Shown here: piece after piece, positions 46,668 to 54,902 of the stretch | Position numbering within the stretch: position 1 is the stretch's first letter | Layout of the letters: every line of letters starts with the position of its first letter | Assembly: GCF_900108945.1 (NCBI RefSeq) | Contig: NZ_FNYE01000025.1 | Location: forward strand, 58,311-122,310 | Direction of reading: 5' to 3' | From: Paraburkholderia diazotrophica | Lineage (GTDB): Bacteria; Pseudomonadota; Gammaproteobacteria; Burkholderiales; Burkholderiaceae | Length of the DNA: 64,000 nt | The notes under the pieces: model-generated | Database searches by the model: none | Told to the model about the DNA's origin: nothing | Seen by the model: the letters and a program-made list of their open reading frames with translations, nothing else | Position numbers and translations under genes: made by a program

Positions 46668-46762
46668 CGCGACGCGCTGCAGCGCACATTCAACCGTGAA
46701 AAAATAGAACGAATCCGCACGCGGGCGCTGCGCCCGACGCGCACGCCCCAACAGGTGACACG

Positions 46763-47062
46763 ATGACGATCCAGAAACTTTCTTCCGATGACCGTGCGAC
46801 ACAGGTCGCGCAACTGAACGGCTGGCAGAACGTCGAAGGCCGCGACGCAATCACGCGGCACTTCAAGTTCGCCGACTTCAACGAAGCATTCGGCTTCATG
46901 ACGCGCGTCGCGATCAAGGCGCAGGAGATGGACCATCATCCGGAGTGGTTCAACGTCTACAGCAACGTCGAGATCACGCTGTCGACACACGATGCCAACG
47001 GCGTCACCGAGCGCGACATTCGCCTTGCCCGTTTTATCGACGATATCGCCAGCGGGAAATAA
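46763..47062 (+). CDS. phhB: Pterin-4a-carbinolamine dehydratase
   Basis: 99 residues, with the conserved active-site stretch AQEMDHHPEWFNVYSNVEI. It dehydrates the carbinolamine released by phenylalanine hydroxylase so the pterin can be reduced again. About 95 bp after phhA on the same strand, probably one operon. Confidence 0.96.
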   Translation: MTIQKLSSDDRATQVAQLNGWQNVEGRDAITRHFKFADFNEAFGFMTRVAIKAQEMDHHPEWFNVYSNVEITLSTHDANGVTERDIRLARFIDDIASGK

Positions 47063-47176
47063 TGCGGATGTGATGTGATGTGCAGCAGGTCGATTCGAAG
47101 AAAGCGGACCGCACTCGAAAATACAGATGAAAGCCCGAAGTGAAAGCCTTTTGCAGGTGATCAGGCGACCAAACCT

Positions 47177-47407
47177 TCACTTCGTTAGGCCATTTTTAAT
47201 GGACACGTAAGAATCCCACGCGGCGCGGGCATTCTCGTCCAAACCTTCCTGCTTCAGCACAGTCTGACGCTGTACAATCATCAGCGCATACGGCTTGGAG
47301 AGCGCGCTTGCCTCCTTGCACAGAACGAGTTCGTCGCCGCTCGAAGGCGAGCGGGTACGCCAGAAATTGATCGCGGCTTCCAGTTCGTAGATCGTAATAT
47401 CGGACAT
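47177..47407 (-). CDS. DUF3717-domain small protein
   Basis: 76 residues from MSDITIYELEAAINFWRTRS. The whole length fits the small DUF3717 family of Burkholderiales (ELEAAINFWR, CKEASALSKPYALMIVQRQT). A lone cysteine in LVLCKEAS is typical. Function unknown; cytosolic, no membrane segment. The open frame continues 52 codons upstream, but the ATG at 47407 gives the family N-terminus. It is convergent with phhB and divergent from the response-regulator gene (117 bp). Confidence 0.85.
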   Translation of the reverse strand: MSDITIYELEAAINFWRTRSPSSGDELVLCKEASALSKPYALMIVQRQTVLKQEGLDENARAAWDSYVSIKNGLTK

Positions 47408-47523
47408 GGCTTGCTGATCTGTCGAAGGCCGTATCGAACGGCACGCCGCACGGCATTCTGTGCAGCAGGCGCCCCGGCGAACCGCGTGCCTCATGCCTAA
47501 CCCATTGTACTTGAGCGAAATCC

Positions 47524-48210
47524 ATGCGACTCCTTCTGATCGAAGATGACCGCCCAATCGCACGCGGCATCCAAAGCAGCCTCGAACAAGCCGGCTTCAC
47601 GGTCGACATGGTCCACGACGGCATCTTCGCCGAACAGGCCCTCACGCAAAACCGCCACGAACTCGTGATCCTCGATCTGGGCCTGCCCGGCATCGACGGC
47701 ATGACGCTGCTCTCGCGCTTCCGTCAGAGCAACCGTCATACGCCCGTGATCGTGCTGACCGCGCGCGACGAGCTGAACGACAGGGTGCAAGGCCTCAACT
47801 CCGGCGCCGACGACTACATGCTGAAGCCGTTCGAACCCGCCGAACTCGAAGCACGCATTCGCGCCGTGATGCGCCGCAGTGGCCCGCACGGCGACATGCC
47901 GCGTCCCGAAGTGTCGCTGGGCGGCGTGCGTCTGTCGGGCGTCGATCGCCGCATCTTCAACGACGACAAGCCGCTAGAACTGTCGCCGCGCGAATTCGCC
48001 GTGCTCGAAATGCTGCTGCTGCGCCATGGCCGCGTCGTCAGCAAGGCGCAACTACAGGATCACCTGACGCATTTCGGCGGCGACCTTGGCGATACGGCCA
48101 TCGAAGTCTATGTGCACCGCGTGCGCAAGAAACTGGAGAACTGCCGCGTCGAGATCGTCACGGTGCGTGGCTTCGGCTATCTGCTCCAGGAAATCCGACA
48201 GGCGTCATAA
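47524..48210 (+). CDS. OmpR-family response regulator
   Basis: 228 residues. Receiver domain with acidic pocket IEDD (6-9), phosphoacceptor Asp in VILDLGLPG and the Lys in DDYMLKPF; then a winged-helix DNA-binding domain (LSPREFAVLEMLLLRHGRVV, IEVYVHRVRKKLE). Similar to QseB/TctD-type regulators. It precedes its presumed kinase by 251 bp, a wide gap containing two hairpins. Tricarboxylate, quorum or antibiotic signals are all possible. Confidence 0.93.
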   Translation: MRLLLIEDDRPIARGIQSSLEQAGFTVDMVHDGIFAEQALTQNRHELVILDLGLPGIDGMTLLSRFRQSNRHTPVIVLTARDELNDRVQGLNSGADDYMLKPFEPAELEARIRAVMRRSGPHGDMPRPEVSLGGVRLSGVDRRIFNDDKPLELSPREFAVLEMLLLRHGRVVSKAQLQDHLTHFGGDLGDTAIEVYVHRVRKKLENCRVEIVTVRGFGYLLQEIRQAS

Positions 48211-48214
48211 TTGT

Positions 48215-48294
48215 CGTCAGACCGTCTGGTCTGACGGCGTCCCGGCTGTCCGACAGGCGACCGCGAGCGCATCCTGATGCGCGGCGGTCGCCTG
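48215..48294 (+). other. Pair of strong hairpins between response regulator and kinase genes
   Basis: Hairpin 1: CGTCAGACC (48215-48223) / GGTCTGACG (48228-48236) with a GTCT loop. Hairpin 2: CAGGCGACCGC (48254-48264) / GCGGTCGCCTG (48284-48294), with inner arms GCGCATC (48267-48273) / GATGCGC (48276-48282). Neither has a T-tract. They may stabilise or process the regulator mRNA or shield the kinase. Confidence 0.6.
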
Positions 48295-48461
48295 TGCCAT
48301 TCAGCCCGGCAGCGGCCAGCCAGGATCGCGCGAGCCTCGCGTTGCACATGCGATGCATCTCGTACGACCCGTCGAGCGCGCGCCGCTGAAACCCGCCGTT
48401 CAAACGTGCGCTGATGCTGCCGGTCGTCCGTCGGCGCCAGCCTTTTATCGCGGGTTCGATC

Positions 48462-49961
48462 ATGCCCTATCCCGCCGCGAATAGCCTGCGCCGCCAGCTT
48501 TTGCGCCGGCTCGCCGCTCCGCTTTCGCTGCTCGCGCTGATGAGCGGCCTCATCGCGTACTGGCTCGCGTGGCAATACACGCAGCACGTCGTCGACCGTT
48601 CGCTCGCCGATCTCGCGACGGCCATTTCGAAGCAGATCCAGATCGCCGGCCCTGAGGCGCCGATCACGGTGCCGCCGCTCGCGCAAGCGATGTTCTCCGA
48701 TCCCGTCGAACAACTGGTGTACCGGATCAGCACGGGCGACGCCGAGATCGCGGGCGATCCGAAGCTGCCGCTGCAAGGCACGAACGTGCGGCGCATGCAC
48801 TACGCGTACGTGTTCGAAACGCAGCACGAGGGTACGGCTGTGCGCGTCGCACAAGTACGCGTCGATCAGCCGACGGGCAATCCCGTCGTCATCGAAGTCG
48901 GCCAGCCTGTGCGTCATCGTTTTCGCATCGCCGCCGAGTTTCTGATCGCGATCATGATGCCGCTGCTGCTTCTGCTGCTCGCGGGATGGGTGATCGTGTG
49001 GCGCGTCGTGAACCAGCAGCTCAATCCCCTCACCGATCTCGCCGATTCGCTGAACCGGCAGACGCACACGTCGCTCGAACCCGTCGACGAAACCTTTGTT
49101 CCCCTCGAAATCCGTCCACTGACGGGCGCGCTGAATGGTCTGCTCGACCGCCTGAAAAGCGCGCTCGACGCGCAGCGCAAGTTCATCGCAGACGCCGCGC
49201 ATCAGTTGCGCACGCCGCTCACGGCAATCAAGCTGCATGCGGAGCAGGCGGCCGTCGCACGCGATCCGCAGCAGACGCTCGCGGCCGTCAGGGAATTGCG
49301 CGCGGCTGCCGATCGCGCGGTGCGTCTATCGAACCAGTTGCTGTCGCTGGCGCGCGCCGAGCCTGGCGAACAGGCTGCGCGCTTCGTCAATCTCGATGTC
49401 GCGTCGCTCGCCTTCGACACGGGCGCCGAATGGGTGCCGCGCGCGCTCGCCGTGCATGTCGATCTCGGTTTTCAACGGCTCGACGATCCGTCGAACGATC
49501 ATCCGCTGGTTGCGCGCGGCAATCCCGTTTTGCTGCGCGAAGTGATCGCGAATCTGCTCGACAACGCGCTGAAGTATGTGCCGCCGTCGCGGCTCGACGG
49601 CGCGCGCATCACGATGACCGTTTCGCAGACCGTGGTGGACGGCGTCGCGATGGCGGAAGTCACCGTCGAGGACAACGGCCCCGGCGTGCCGCCGAAACAG
49701 CAGCCGGATCTCTTCAAGCGCTTCTTCCGCGGCGACGGCCAGGGGCAGAGCGACGGGAGCGTCGATGGCGGCGCGGGTCTCGGCCTTGCGATCGTGCACG
49801 ACATCATGGTGCTGCATCGTGGCAGCGTGCATTACGAAGACACGCCTGAAGGTGGCGCGCGCTTCATCGTGCGCCTTCCCGTTGCGACGGGCGCCGTGCT
49901 GGTTGAGCGCGATCCCATGCGCGATACAAAAAAACCGGCGCATGCGCCGGTCGATCCGTGA
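48462..49961 (+). CDS. Sensor histidine kinase
   Basis: 499 residues from MPYPAANSLRRQLLRRLAAP; the open frame extends 16 codons upstream. One membrane helix at about 19-37, a periplasmic sensor part of about 110 residues, a second helix (FLIAIMMPLLLLLLAGWVIV), HAMP, the phospho-acceptor His in FIADAAHQLRTPLTAIK, and an ATPase domain (NLLDNALKY, DNGPGVP, GAGLGLAIVHDIM). QseC/TctE type. Its 3' end also contains the terminator of the convergent SET gene. Confidence 0.92.
   Translation: MPYPAANSLRRQLLRRLAAPLSLLALMSGLIAYWLAWQYTQHVVDRSLADLATAISKQIQIAGPEAPITVPPLAQAMFSDPVEQLVYRISTGDAEIAGDPKLPLQGTNVRRMHYAYVFETQHEGTAVRVAQVRVDQPTGNPVVIEVGQPVRHRFRIAAEFLIAIMMPLLLLLLAGWVIVWRVVNQQLNPLTDLADSLNRQTHTSLEPVDETFVPLEIRPLTGALNGLLDRLKSALDAQRKFIADAAHQLRTPLTAIKLHAEQAAVARDPQQTLAAVRELRAAADRAVRLSNQLLSLARAEPGEQAARFVNLDVASLAFDTGAEWVPRALAVHVDLGFQRLDDPSNDHPLVARGNPVLLREVIANLLDNALKYVPPSRLDGARITMTVSQTVVDGVAMAEVTVEDNGPGVPPKQQPDLFKRFFRGDGQGQSDGSVDGGAGLGLAIVHDIMVLHRGSVHYEDTPEGGARFIVRLPVATGAVLVERDPMRDTKKPAHAPVDP
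49928..49951 (-). terminator. Terminator of the SET gene, inside the kinase 3' end
   Basis: Stem ACCGGCGC/GCGCCGGT (49934-49941 / 49944-49951) followed on the minus strand by seven T. It lies about 70 bp past the SET stop. The same DNA codes for the last residues of the kinase (DTKKPAHAPVDP). Confidence 0.75.
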
Positions 49962-49987
49962 CGACTGTTGGATAGCGGGATTGTGAA

Positions 49988-50013
49988 CGCGCTGCCTTCG
50001 TCACGGCAGCGCG
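49988..50013. repeat. Inverted repeat between convergent genes
   Basis: CGCGCTGCC (49988-49996) and GGCAGCGCG (50005-50013) around an eight-base loop, between the kinase and SET stops. It may help terminate either transcript. Confidence 0.5.
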
Positions 50014-50017
50014 CCGC

Positions 50018-50500
50018 TCACTTTTTCTTTTTCGACTTCTTCTCGCTCTTCTTGTCCGGCTCGGCGAGCATCGTGCCCCGGCATTTGCGCGCGCCGCAGC
50101 GGCACTCGTATTCTTTCTTCAGCTTCTTCGTCTGCCGCGCGTCGATCACGAGCCCGTAGTCGTAGAACAGCTCTTCGCCGGCGCCGATATCGCGCAATGC
50201 GTCGATATACACGTGGCCGTCGATTTCTTCCGCCTCGCAGTTCGGCGCGCACGAGTGGTTGATCCAGCGAGCGCTATTGCCCTTCACCTTGCCGTCGATC
50301 ACGTCCCCGTTGTCGAGCGCGAAGTAGAACGTGTGATTCGGCTCGTCCGGATTGTGAGGATGGCGCCGCAACGCTTCCTTCCACGAGATCCGTTCGCCCT
50401 TGTATTCGATCAGCCGCTCGCCGGCTGCGATCGGTTCGAGTGCAAACACGCCTTTGCCGTGCACGCCCGATTGACGCACAGCGATCCTGCGTGAACTCAT
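50018..50500 (-). CDS. SET-domain lysine methyltransferase-like protein
   Basis: 160 residues with a complete SET domain: GVHGKGVFALEPIAAGERLI at the start, the pseudoknot motif RWINHSCAPNCEAEEIDG, the catalytic Tyr region AGEELFYDYGL and a post-SET cysteine cluster CRCGARKCRG. These bind SAM and a lysine substrate in eukaryotic histone methylases. The tail is very lysine-rich (PDKKSEKKSKKKK), perhaps binding nucleic acid. The bacterial substrate is unknown; ribosomal or nucleoid proteins are options. Monocistronic, with a terminator inside the convergent kinase gene. Confidence 0.88.
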   Translation of the reverse strand: MSSRRIAVRQSGVHGKGVFALEPIAAGERLIEYKGERISWKEALRRHPHNPDEPNHTFYFALDNGDVIDGKVKGNSARWINHSCAPNCEAEEIDGHVYIDALRDIGAGEELFYDYGLVIDARQTKKLKKEYECRCGARKCRGTMLAEPDKKSEKKSKKKK

Positions 50501-50601
50501 TGAATCAATCCTTTGTAGAACGTTGGGTGAGCAAGCTCATGTTCGGCGATGCCGCCGTGTCTGCCGCATCCGTCACGCTGGTTTTCTGACGCGGATAGCA
50601 A

Positions 50602-50626
50602 ACGCGGCGCCGTGCTGGCGCCGCGT
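50602..50626 (-). terminator. GC-rich hairpin, possible terminator of the OYE gene
   Basis: ACGCGGCGCC (50602-50611) / GGCGCCGCGT (50617-50626) with a GTGCT loop, followed on the minus strand by TTTGC only. Placed about 135 bp past the oxidoreductase stop, so weak or Rho-assisted termination is possible. Confidence 0.4.
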
Positions 50627-50760
50627 CGACATGTGATGCACGAAGCGTCACAACCGAAATCGTACACGGATGATGCGGCTTCGTTCAACCGTCAAACGTG
50701 ACCATCCGCAATTGCGGCGAACGGTTCGCGGCAAATCCCGCGCGCGGGAAAAGAAACATG

Positions 50761-51873
50761 TCAGCGCTGACCGAACGAGATGTCACCGAACAGCGTCTTC
50801 TGATCGCGCGGTTGCGAGCGCCAATATTGCGGCGGGGCATCGACGCTTGCGCCGAGCTTCGCGGCCGCGTGCCACGGCCAGCGCGGATCGTAGAGCATCG
50901 CGCGCGCCATCGCGACGAGATCGGCGTCGCCTTCTTCGATCAGGCCGTCGGCGTGCTCGGGGTCCGTGATGAGGCCGACGGCGATCGTCGTCATGCCCGT
51001 CGCCGCTTTCACCGCTTTTGCGAACGGCGCCTGATAACCGGGCTCGAGCGGAATCTTTTGCAACGGCGACACGCCACCCGACGATACATCGATCCAGTCG
51101 CAACCGCGCTTCTTCAACTCTTGCGCAAACGCGATCGTGTCTTCGATCGCGATGCCCCCGTCGACCCAATCGATTGCCGATACGCGCACACCGACGGGCT
51201 TGTCGGCGGGAAACGCGGCACGCACGATGTCGAAGATTTCGAGCGGAAAACGCATGCGGTTTTCGCGCGAGCCGCCGTATTCGTCGGTGCGCTGGTTGGC
51301 GAGCGGCGAGAGGAACTGATGCAGCAGATAGCCGTGCGCGGCGTGCACTTCCAGTGCATCGATACCGAGACGCGCGGCACGACGCGCCGTCGCCGCGAAC
51401 GCTTCGCGAACGCGATTGAGTCCCGGAAAGTCGAGCGCAAGCGGCGGCTCTTCGCCAGCCTTGTGCGGCAGCGCCGACGGCGCGTGCGGCAGCCAGCCAC
51501 CTTCGGCGACGGGAATCAGTTGCCCGCCATCCCACGGCACGTGACTCGACGCCTTGCGGCCCGCGTGCGACAACTGCATCGCGACGTGCACCTTCGAATG
51601 CTTGCGAATCGCGGCGAGCACGGGCTTCAGCGCTTCTTCCGTCACATCGTCCCACAGGCCGAGATCGGCGGGCGTGATGCGGCCATCGGGCTCGACGGCT
51701 GTTGCTTCGATACACAGCATGCCCGCACCCGACAGCGCGAGATGACCGAGATGAATCATGTGCCACGCCGTCGCTTCGCCGCGTTCGGCGGAATACTGAC
51801 ACATGGGTGACACGACGATGCGGTTTGGCAGCGTCACGCTACGCAGCGTGAGCGGGGTGAAGAGAGCGCTCAT
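50761..51873 (-). CDS. Old yellow enzyme family NADH:flavin oxidoreductase (YqjM/XenA type)
   Basis: 370 residues from MSALFTPLTLRSVTLPNRIV. An FMN-containing TIM barrel: Cys in SPMCQYSA, HAGRKAS, the catalytic HAAHGYLLHQFLSP (His/His pair) and NRMRFPLEI. The SPMCQY cysteine and the compact length place it in the thermophilic-like class of YqjM and XenA, which reduce activated C=C bonds and nitro compounds. The physiological substrate is unknown. Confidence 0.93.
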   Translation of the reverse strand: MSALFTPLTLRSVTLPNRIVVSPMCQYSAERGEATAWHMIHLGHLALSGAGMLCIEATAVEPDGRITPADLGLWDDVTEEALKPVLAAIRKHSKVHVAMQLSHAGRKASSHVPWDGGQLIPVAEGGWLPHAPSALPHKAGEEPPLALDFPGLNRVREAFAATARRAARLGIDALEVHAAHGYLLHQFLSPLANQRTDEYGGSRENRMRFPLEIFDIVRAAFPADKPVGVRVSAIDWVDGGIAIEDTIAFAQELKKRGCDWIDVSSGGVSPLQKIPLEPGYQAPFAKAVKAATGMTTIAVGLITDPEHADGLIEEGDADLVAMARAMLYDPRWPWHAAAKLGASVDAPPQYWRSQPRDQKTLFGDISFGQR

Positions 51874-52004
51874 GGCCTGGGGATGCCCGTTCAAACTCAA
51901 GAGCGATTGAGGATAGCACCCGGTCCGATTTGATGCAGACGGTCGGCTGCTTCGCTACCCTCACGTCTGGAGTCACGTCTGAACCGCGCGGCGAATGAAA
52001 TGAA

Positions 52005-52721
52005 TCAGTGTTGGGCAGCGGGCGTGTCGAGGCGTTTCGTCCACGATTCGACCTTGCCGCTTTCGATGCGCCTGATCGCGATCTTCCGCCACGAAGCCGT
52101 GAGCGTATCGAGCTTCGCCATGCTTTCGAGCGCGCGCAGATCGTCGCGATCGACGTACAGCACGCGCAACAGACGATCGACGGTCCACTCCGAATGAGGA
52201 CGCGCAAGCCGTTCGATCGTATCGCCTGCGCCGACTTCACCCGCTTCGAGCACGCGGTAGTACCAGCCGGTGCGGCGCGTGTCCTGCACTGCACGCGACA
52301 TGTCGGTGCGGCCGAAGCGCAGGTTCAGCTTCCAGCATGGCTGTCGCGGCTGCGACACCTGCACGATCGCGCCGCCGATCCGATACACGTCGCCAACGCA
52401 GACGTTCCTTTCCGTCATGCCGGCCGTGCTGATGTTTTCGCCGAATGCGCCGGGGCCATCGAGCCGTGCGAGACCCAACTCGCCGGCGAGCCATTGCGCG
52501 CGCCACGCCGCATAGTGATCGAACGCATAGTGATGCAGCGCCTGTTCAGGGCCGCCGTGATGCTTGAGTTCGGCTTGTTGATCGCCTTCGAGTCCCGTTT
52601 CACCGAGCCATACGCGCCCTTCGACGGGCGTCTTGCCGATTGCGCTCGTCTTTCCATGCTCGCCGAGCGGCGCAATCTTGCCGGTCAGCACGGCATCGAC
52701 GGTAAAAACGCGGTTATCCAC
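52005..52721 (-). CDS. MOSC-domain protein (YiiM-like)
   Basis: 238 residues from a GTG. MOSC fold (GLEGDQQAELKHHGGPEQAL, GAFGENISTAGM, QPRQPCWKLN with the cofactor-binding cysteine) and a C-terminal three-helix part (WTVDRLLRVLYVDRDDLRAL) as in E. coli YiiM. These proteins use a molybdenum cofactor to reduce N-hydroxylated base analogues such as 6-hydroxylaminopurine. The assignment rests on domain plan; the start overlaps a DnaA-like 9-mer by chance. Confidence 0.85.
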   Translation of the reverse strand: MDNRVFTVDAVLTGKIAPLGEHGKTSAIGKTPVEGRVWLGETGLEGDQQAELKHHGGPEQALHHYAFDHYAAWRAQWLAGELGLARLDGPGAFGENISTAGMTERNVCVGDVYRIGGAIVQVSQPRQPCWKLNLRFGRTDMSRAVQDTRRTGWYYRVLEAGEVGAGDTIERLARPHSEWTVDRLLRVLYVDRDDLRALESMAKLDTLTASWRKIAIRRIESGKVESWTKRLDTPAAQH

Positions 52722-52738
52722 GGCGGTCTATCGGAAAT

Positions 52739-53452
52739 TCAGGACTTCGTTGCGAGCTGATCGAGCCATTCGCCGAACATCGTGCAGGCCGCGGCTTCAA
52801 GCGTCGGGCCGTGCATCGCCGTATCGGCGCGCAGCTTGCGCACGTCGAGGCCATGCGCTGCGATCTCGCCGGCATTGCCGATCAGCCAGGGCTCGAATCG
52901 ATCGGTGCGGATTTCCGGATGACATTGCAGGCCAAGCACGTGTTTGCCCCATGAGAACGCTTGGTTCTGACAGGCGGGTGTCGAGGCGAGGTGTACCGCG
53001 CCTTGCGGAAGATCGAATGTATCGCCGTGCCAATGAAGCATCGACGTGTGCGCTCCGTCGAGATGGCGCAGCGGCGAATGCTTGCCCGCGTCGGTGAGCG
53101 TCAGCGGCGTCCAGCCGATTTCGGTGTTGCCCGACGGATAGACGCGCGAGCCGAGCACGCGCGCGATCAGTTGCGCGCCAAGACAGATGCCGAGCGTCGG
53201 CAAGCCGGCCGCGATGCGCTTTTCGATCATCGCGACGAGCGGCCCGAGCGTCGGATAACGGTCGTCGTCGTATGCGCTGATCGGGCCACCGAGAATGACC
53301 ATCAGCGACGGCATCACAGGGTTCGGCGCCTCGATGCGCGCAAAGCCGACGTCGAGATAGCGTACGGGGCGGCCCCGGTCGCCGAGCACCCGTTCGAGAC
53401 TGCCCAGATCCTCGAAGTGCACGTGGCGGATGGCCAGAACTTCGTGATTCAT
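52739..53452 (-). CDS. Class-I glutamine amidotransferase-like protein
   Basis: 237 residues from MNHEVLAIRHVHFEDLGSLE. Nucleophile Cys in LGICLGAQLIARVLG, His and Glu in GLQCHPEIRTDRF, the full triad. This stand-alone branch resembles GuaA-type domains and gamma-glutamyl hydrolases of glutathione or polyamine breakdown. The acceptor is unknown. It lies 17 bp downstream of nothing shared with MOSC but directly before it, so the two may be cotranscribed. Confidence 0.88.
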   Translation of the reverse strand: MNHEVLAIRHVHFEDLGSLERVLGDRGRPVRYLDVGFARIEAPNPVMPSLMVILGGPISAYDDDRYPTLGPLVAMIEKRIAAGLPTLGICLGAQLIARVLGSRVYPSGNTEIGWTPLTLTDAGKHSPLRHLDGAHTSMLHWHGDTFDLPQGAVHLASTPACQNQAFSWGKHVLGLQCHPEIRTDRFEPWLIGNAGEIAAHGLDVRKLRADTAMHGPTLEAAACTMFGEWLDQLATKS

Positions 53453-53585
53453 CGGCAAATCCCAACGTCAGGTTGACTAAACACGCCGAACGACGCGTCG
53501 AAAGACACGCCGCCTGCCGATGCATGGGCGACGCGCGCTCAGCCGGCGCCGATCGATCGGCGGCCGGCTTCGCAGTTTAGCCGAC

Positions 53586-54230
53586 TCAGGCTTGCTGCGC
53601 GAAGATCTTCCAGGTCTTTTTCTGCGTGGCAGCGTCGGCCGTCTCGTGCACCGAGCAGTCCAGACGCAGATCGGTGTCCGCCATCGACAGATCGAGCAGC
53701 ATGCAGCGATGCGGCGTTTTCTTCGGGTTCTTGCTCGCATCGAAATGCGTGCAGGTCACGCACATCCGGTGCGGCGGAATATGGCCTTGCACTTCCAGCT
53801 GGCGCACGGTCTTCAGCAGCGTGCGATAGAACGTCGATTGTTCTTCATCGCGCAGCGTGCCGACCGCCTTCGCGAGGAAGTCGGGCCATTGCGCGGCGCG
53901 CTTGGCCGCGGTGCGGCCGCGAGCCGTCAGACGCACGGCGAGTGCGCGTCCGTCGTCGAGAGCGCGGCGCTTTTCGACCAGGCCCTTGCTTTCCAGCGTG
54001 CTCACAGCATCGCTCGTGGTCGCGGCCGTCAGCGCCGTTTCGCGGGCGATTTCGCCGAGACGCATCGGCCCCTTGCGCTGCATCAGCAGCACGAGGATTT
54101 CGCCTTGAGTCGGCGTCAAACCCGCGCCTTCCGCCCACTCCCATGCCTGGCTCCGCATCGCCGTGCTGAGTCGCAACAGGCTGTGGGTCACCCGCCCGGT
54201 TGCCTGCTCTCCGTATACGCCTTCGCTCAT
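53586..54230 (-). CDS. MarR-family regulator with cysteine-rich C-terminus
   Basis: 214 residues from MSEGVYGEQATGRVTHSLLR. A normal MarR winged helix-turn-helix (TPTQGEILVLLMQRKGPMRL, ALTAATTSDAVSTLESKGLV, RALDDGRALAVRLTARGRTA) is followed by an unusual tail of about 65 residues with CVTC (157-160), HRC (174-176) and DCSVH (191-195). The tail could hold zinc or iron or act as a redox sensor. It borders origin module A on its upstream side. Targets unknown. Confidence 0.9.
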   Translation of the reverse strand: MSEGVYGEQATGRVTHSLLRLSTAMRSQAWEWAEGAGLTPTQGEILVLLMQRKGPMRLGEIARETALTAATTSDAVSTLESKGLVEKRRALDDGRALAVRLTARGRTAAKRAAQWPDFLAKAVGTLRDEEQSTFYRTLLKTVRQLEVQGHIPPHRMCVTCTHFDASKNPKKTPHRCMLLDLSMADTDLRLDCSVHETADAATQKKTWKIFAQQA

Positions 54231-54509
54231 AGTCTTTCGTTCGTTTGTTGACTGCATGCCGTTGCGCGTCGACATCCGATCTGCGATGCCGGCACGCCGA
54301 CAGTCTGTTGGGGACGACGATTCGCCGGTCAATCCGGCTCGCCGATATCTACTATCTCAAAAATACCTGTGACGCAGGCCTGTTTTCGGCCGCTTGCACA
54401 GGCGCTGCTAACGCTCCGTGTTCCGTTGCGACTGTTTCGCTTTCCTGCTCGAAGACAGGCGGCAACGACAAAAACGACATTCTATTCGAGAGCGGCGAAT
54501 CGTACAGCT

Positions 54510-54752
54510 AAGTTATCCCATCCAATCTGTGGATAACCCCGGGATAAGAACGGGACGACTTGTGCGCCGATTCTTGATAACAGGAGCGTCGACGAATGTC
54601 CGGCAGATCGTTGTCCCGGGTTCACGGTCGCGATGCACGACCGATCCGCGCGGTTATCGTTTCCACAGCCCATTGAGTTTTCAGGAAATTATTCGGTTGT
54701 CCACAGGCAAACGCAATGCTTGTTAACTACTACTACGTTTGTATACGTAAAC
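54510..54752. other. Origin-like module A (DnaA boxes and DnaA-trio), probable half of oriC
   Basis: From left: a box pair inside a 29-bp segment (54510-54538) whose right box TGTGGATAA (54528-54536) is exact, then GGGATAA (54541-54547), TTTCCACA, and TTGTCCACA (54697-54705). After exactly 14 bp comes TTGTTAACTACTACTACGT (54720-54738), read on the other strand as repeated TAG, i.e. 3'-GAT trios running away from the box, then GTATAC and GTAAAC. This is the layout of a bacterial unwinding element. It lies in a 670-bp gap without genes. Confidence 0.75.
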
Positions 54753-54790
54753 ATTGGAAATACCTGAAGCACACGTCACCGACGTTCGAC

Positions 54791-54818
54791 AAATAAAAAA
54801 TCCCGCAAAAAAAGCGGG
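54791..54818 (-). terminator. Terminator of the YbdK-type gene
   Basis: CCCGC (54802-54806) / GCGGG (54814-54818) around seven A; on the minus strand it is followed by ATTTTTTATTT. About 85 bp past the stop. Confidence 0.8.
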
Positions 54819-54902
54819 TTTCGTCGGCGTGATGCTCCTTCGCCTGTTTGCCTGCAGCGATAGCGCCGGAAGCGCATACGGGAGCGAATCGTCCGGCCCG
54901 GC

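Noticed and set aside
52714..52722. TTATCCACG, a DnaA-like 9-mer
   Set aside because: Single imperfect box at the start codon of the MOSC gene; likely chance.
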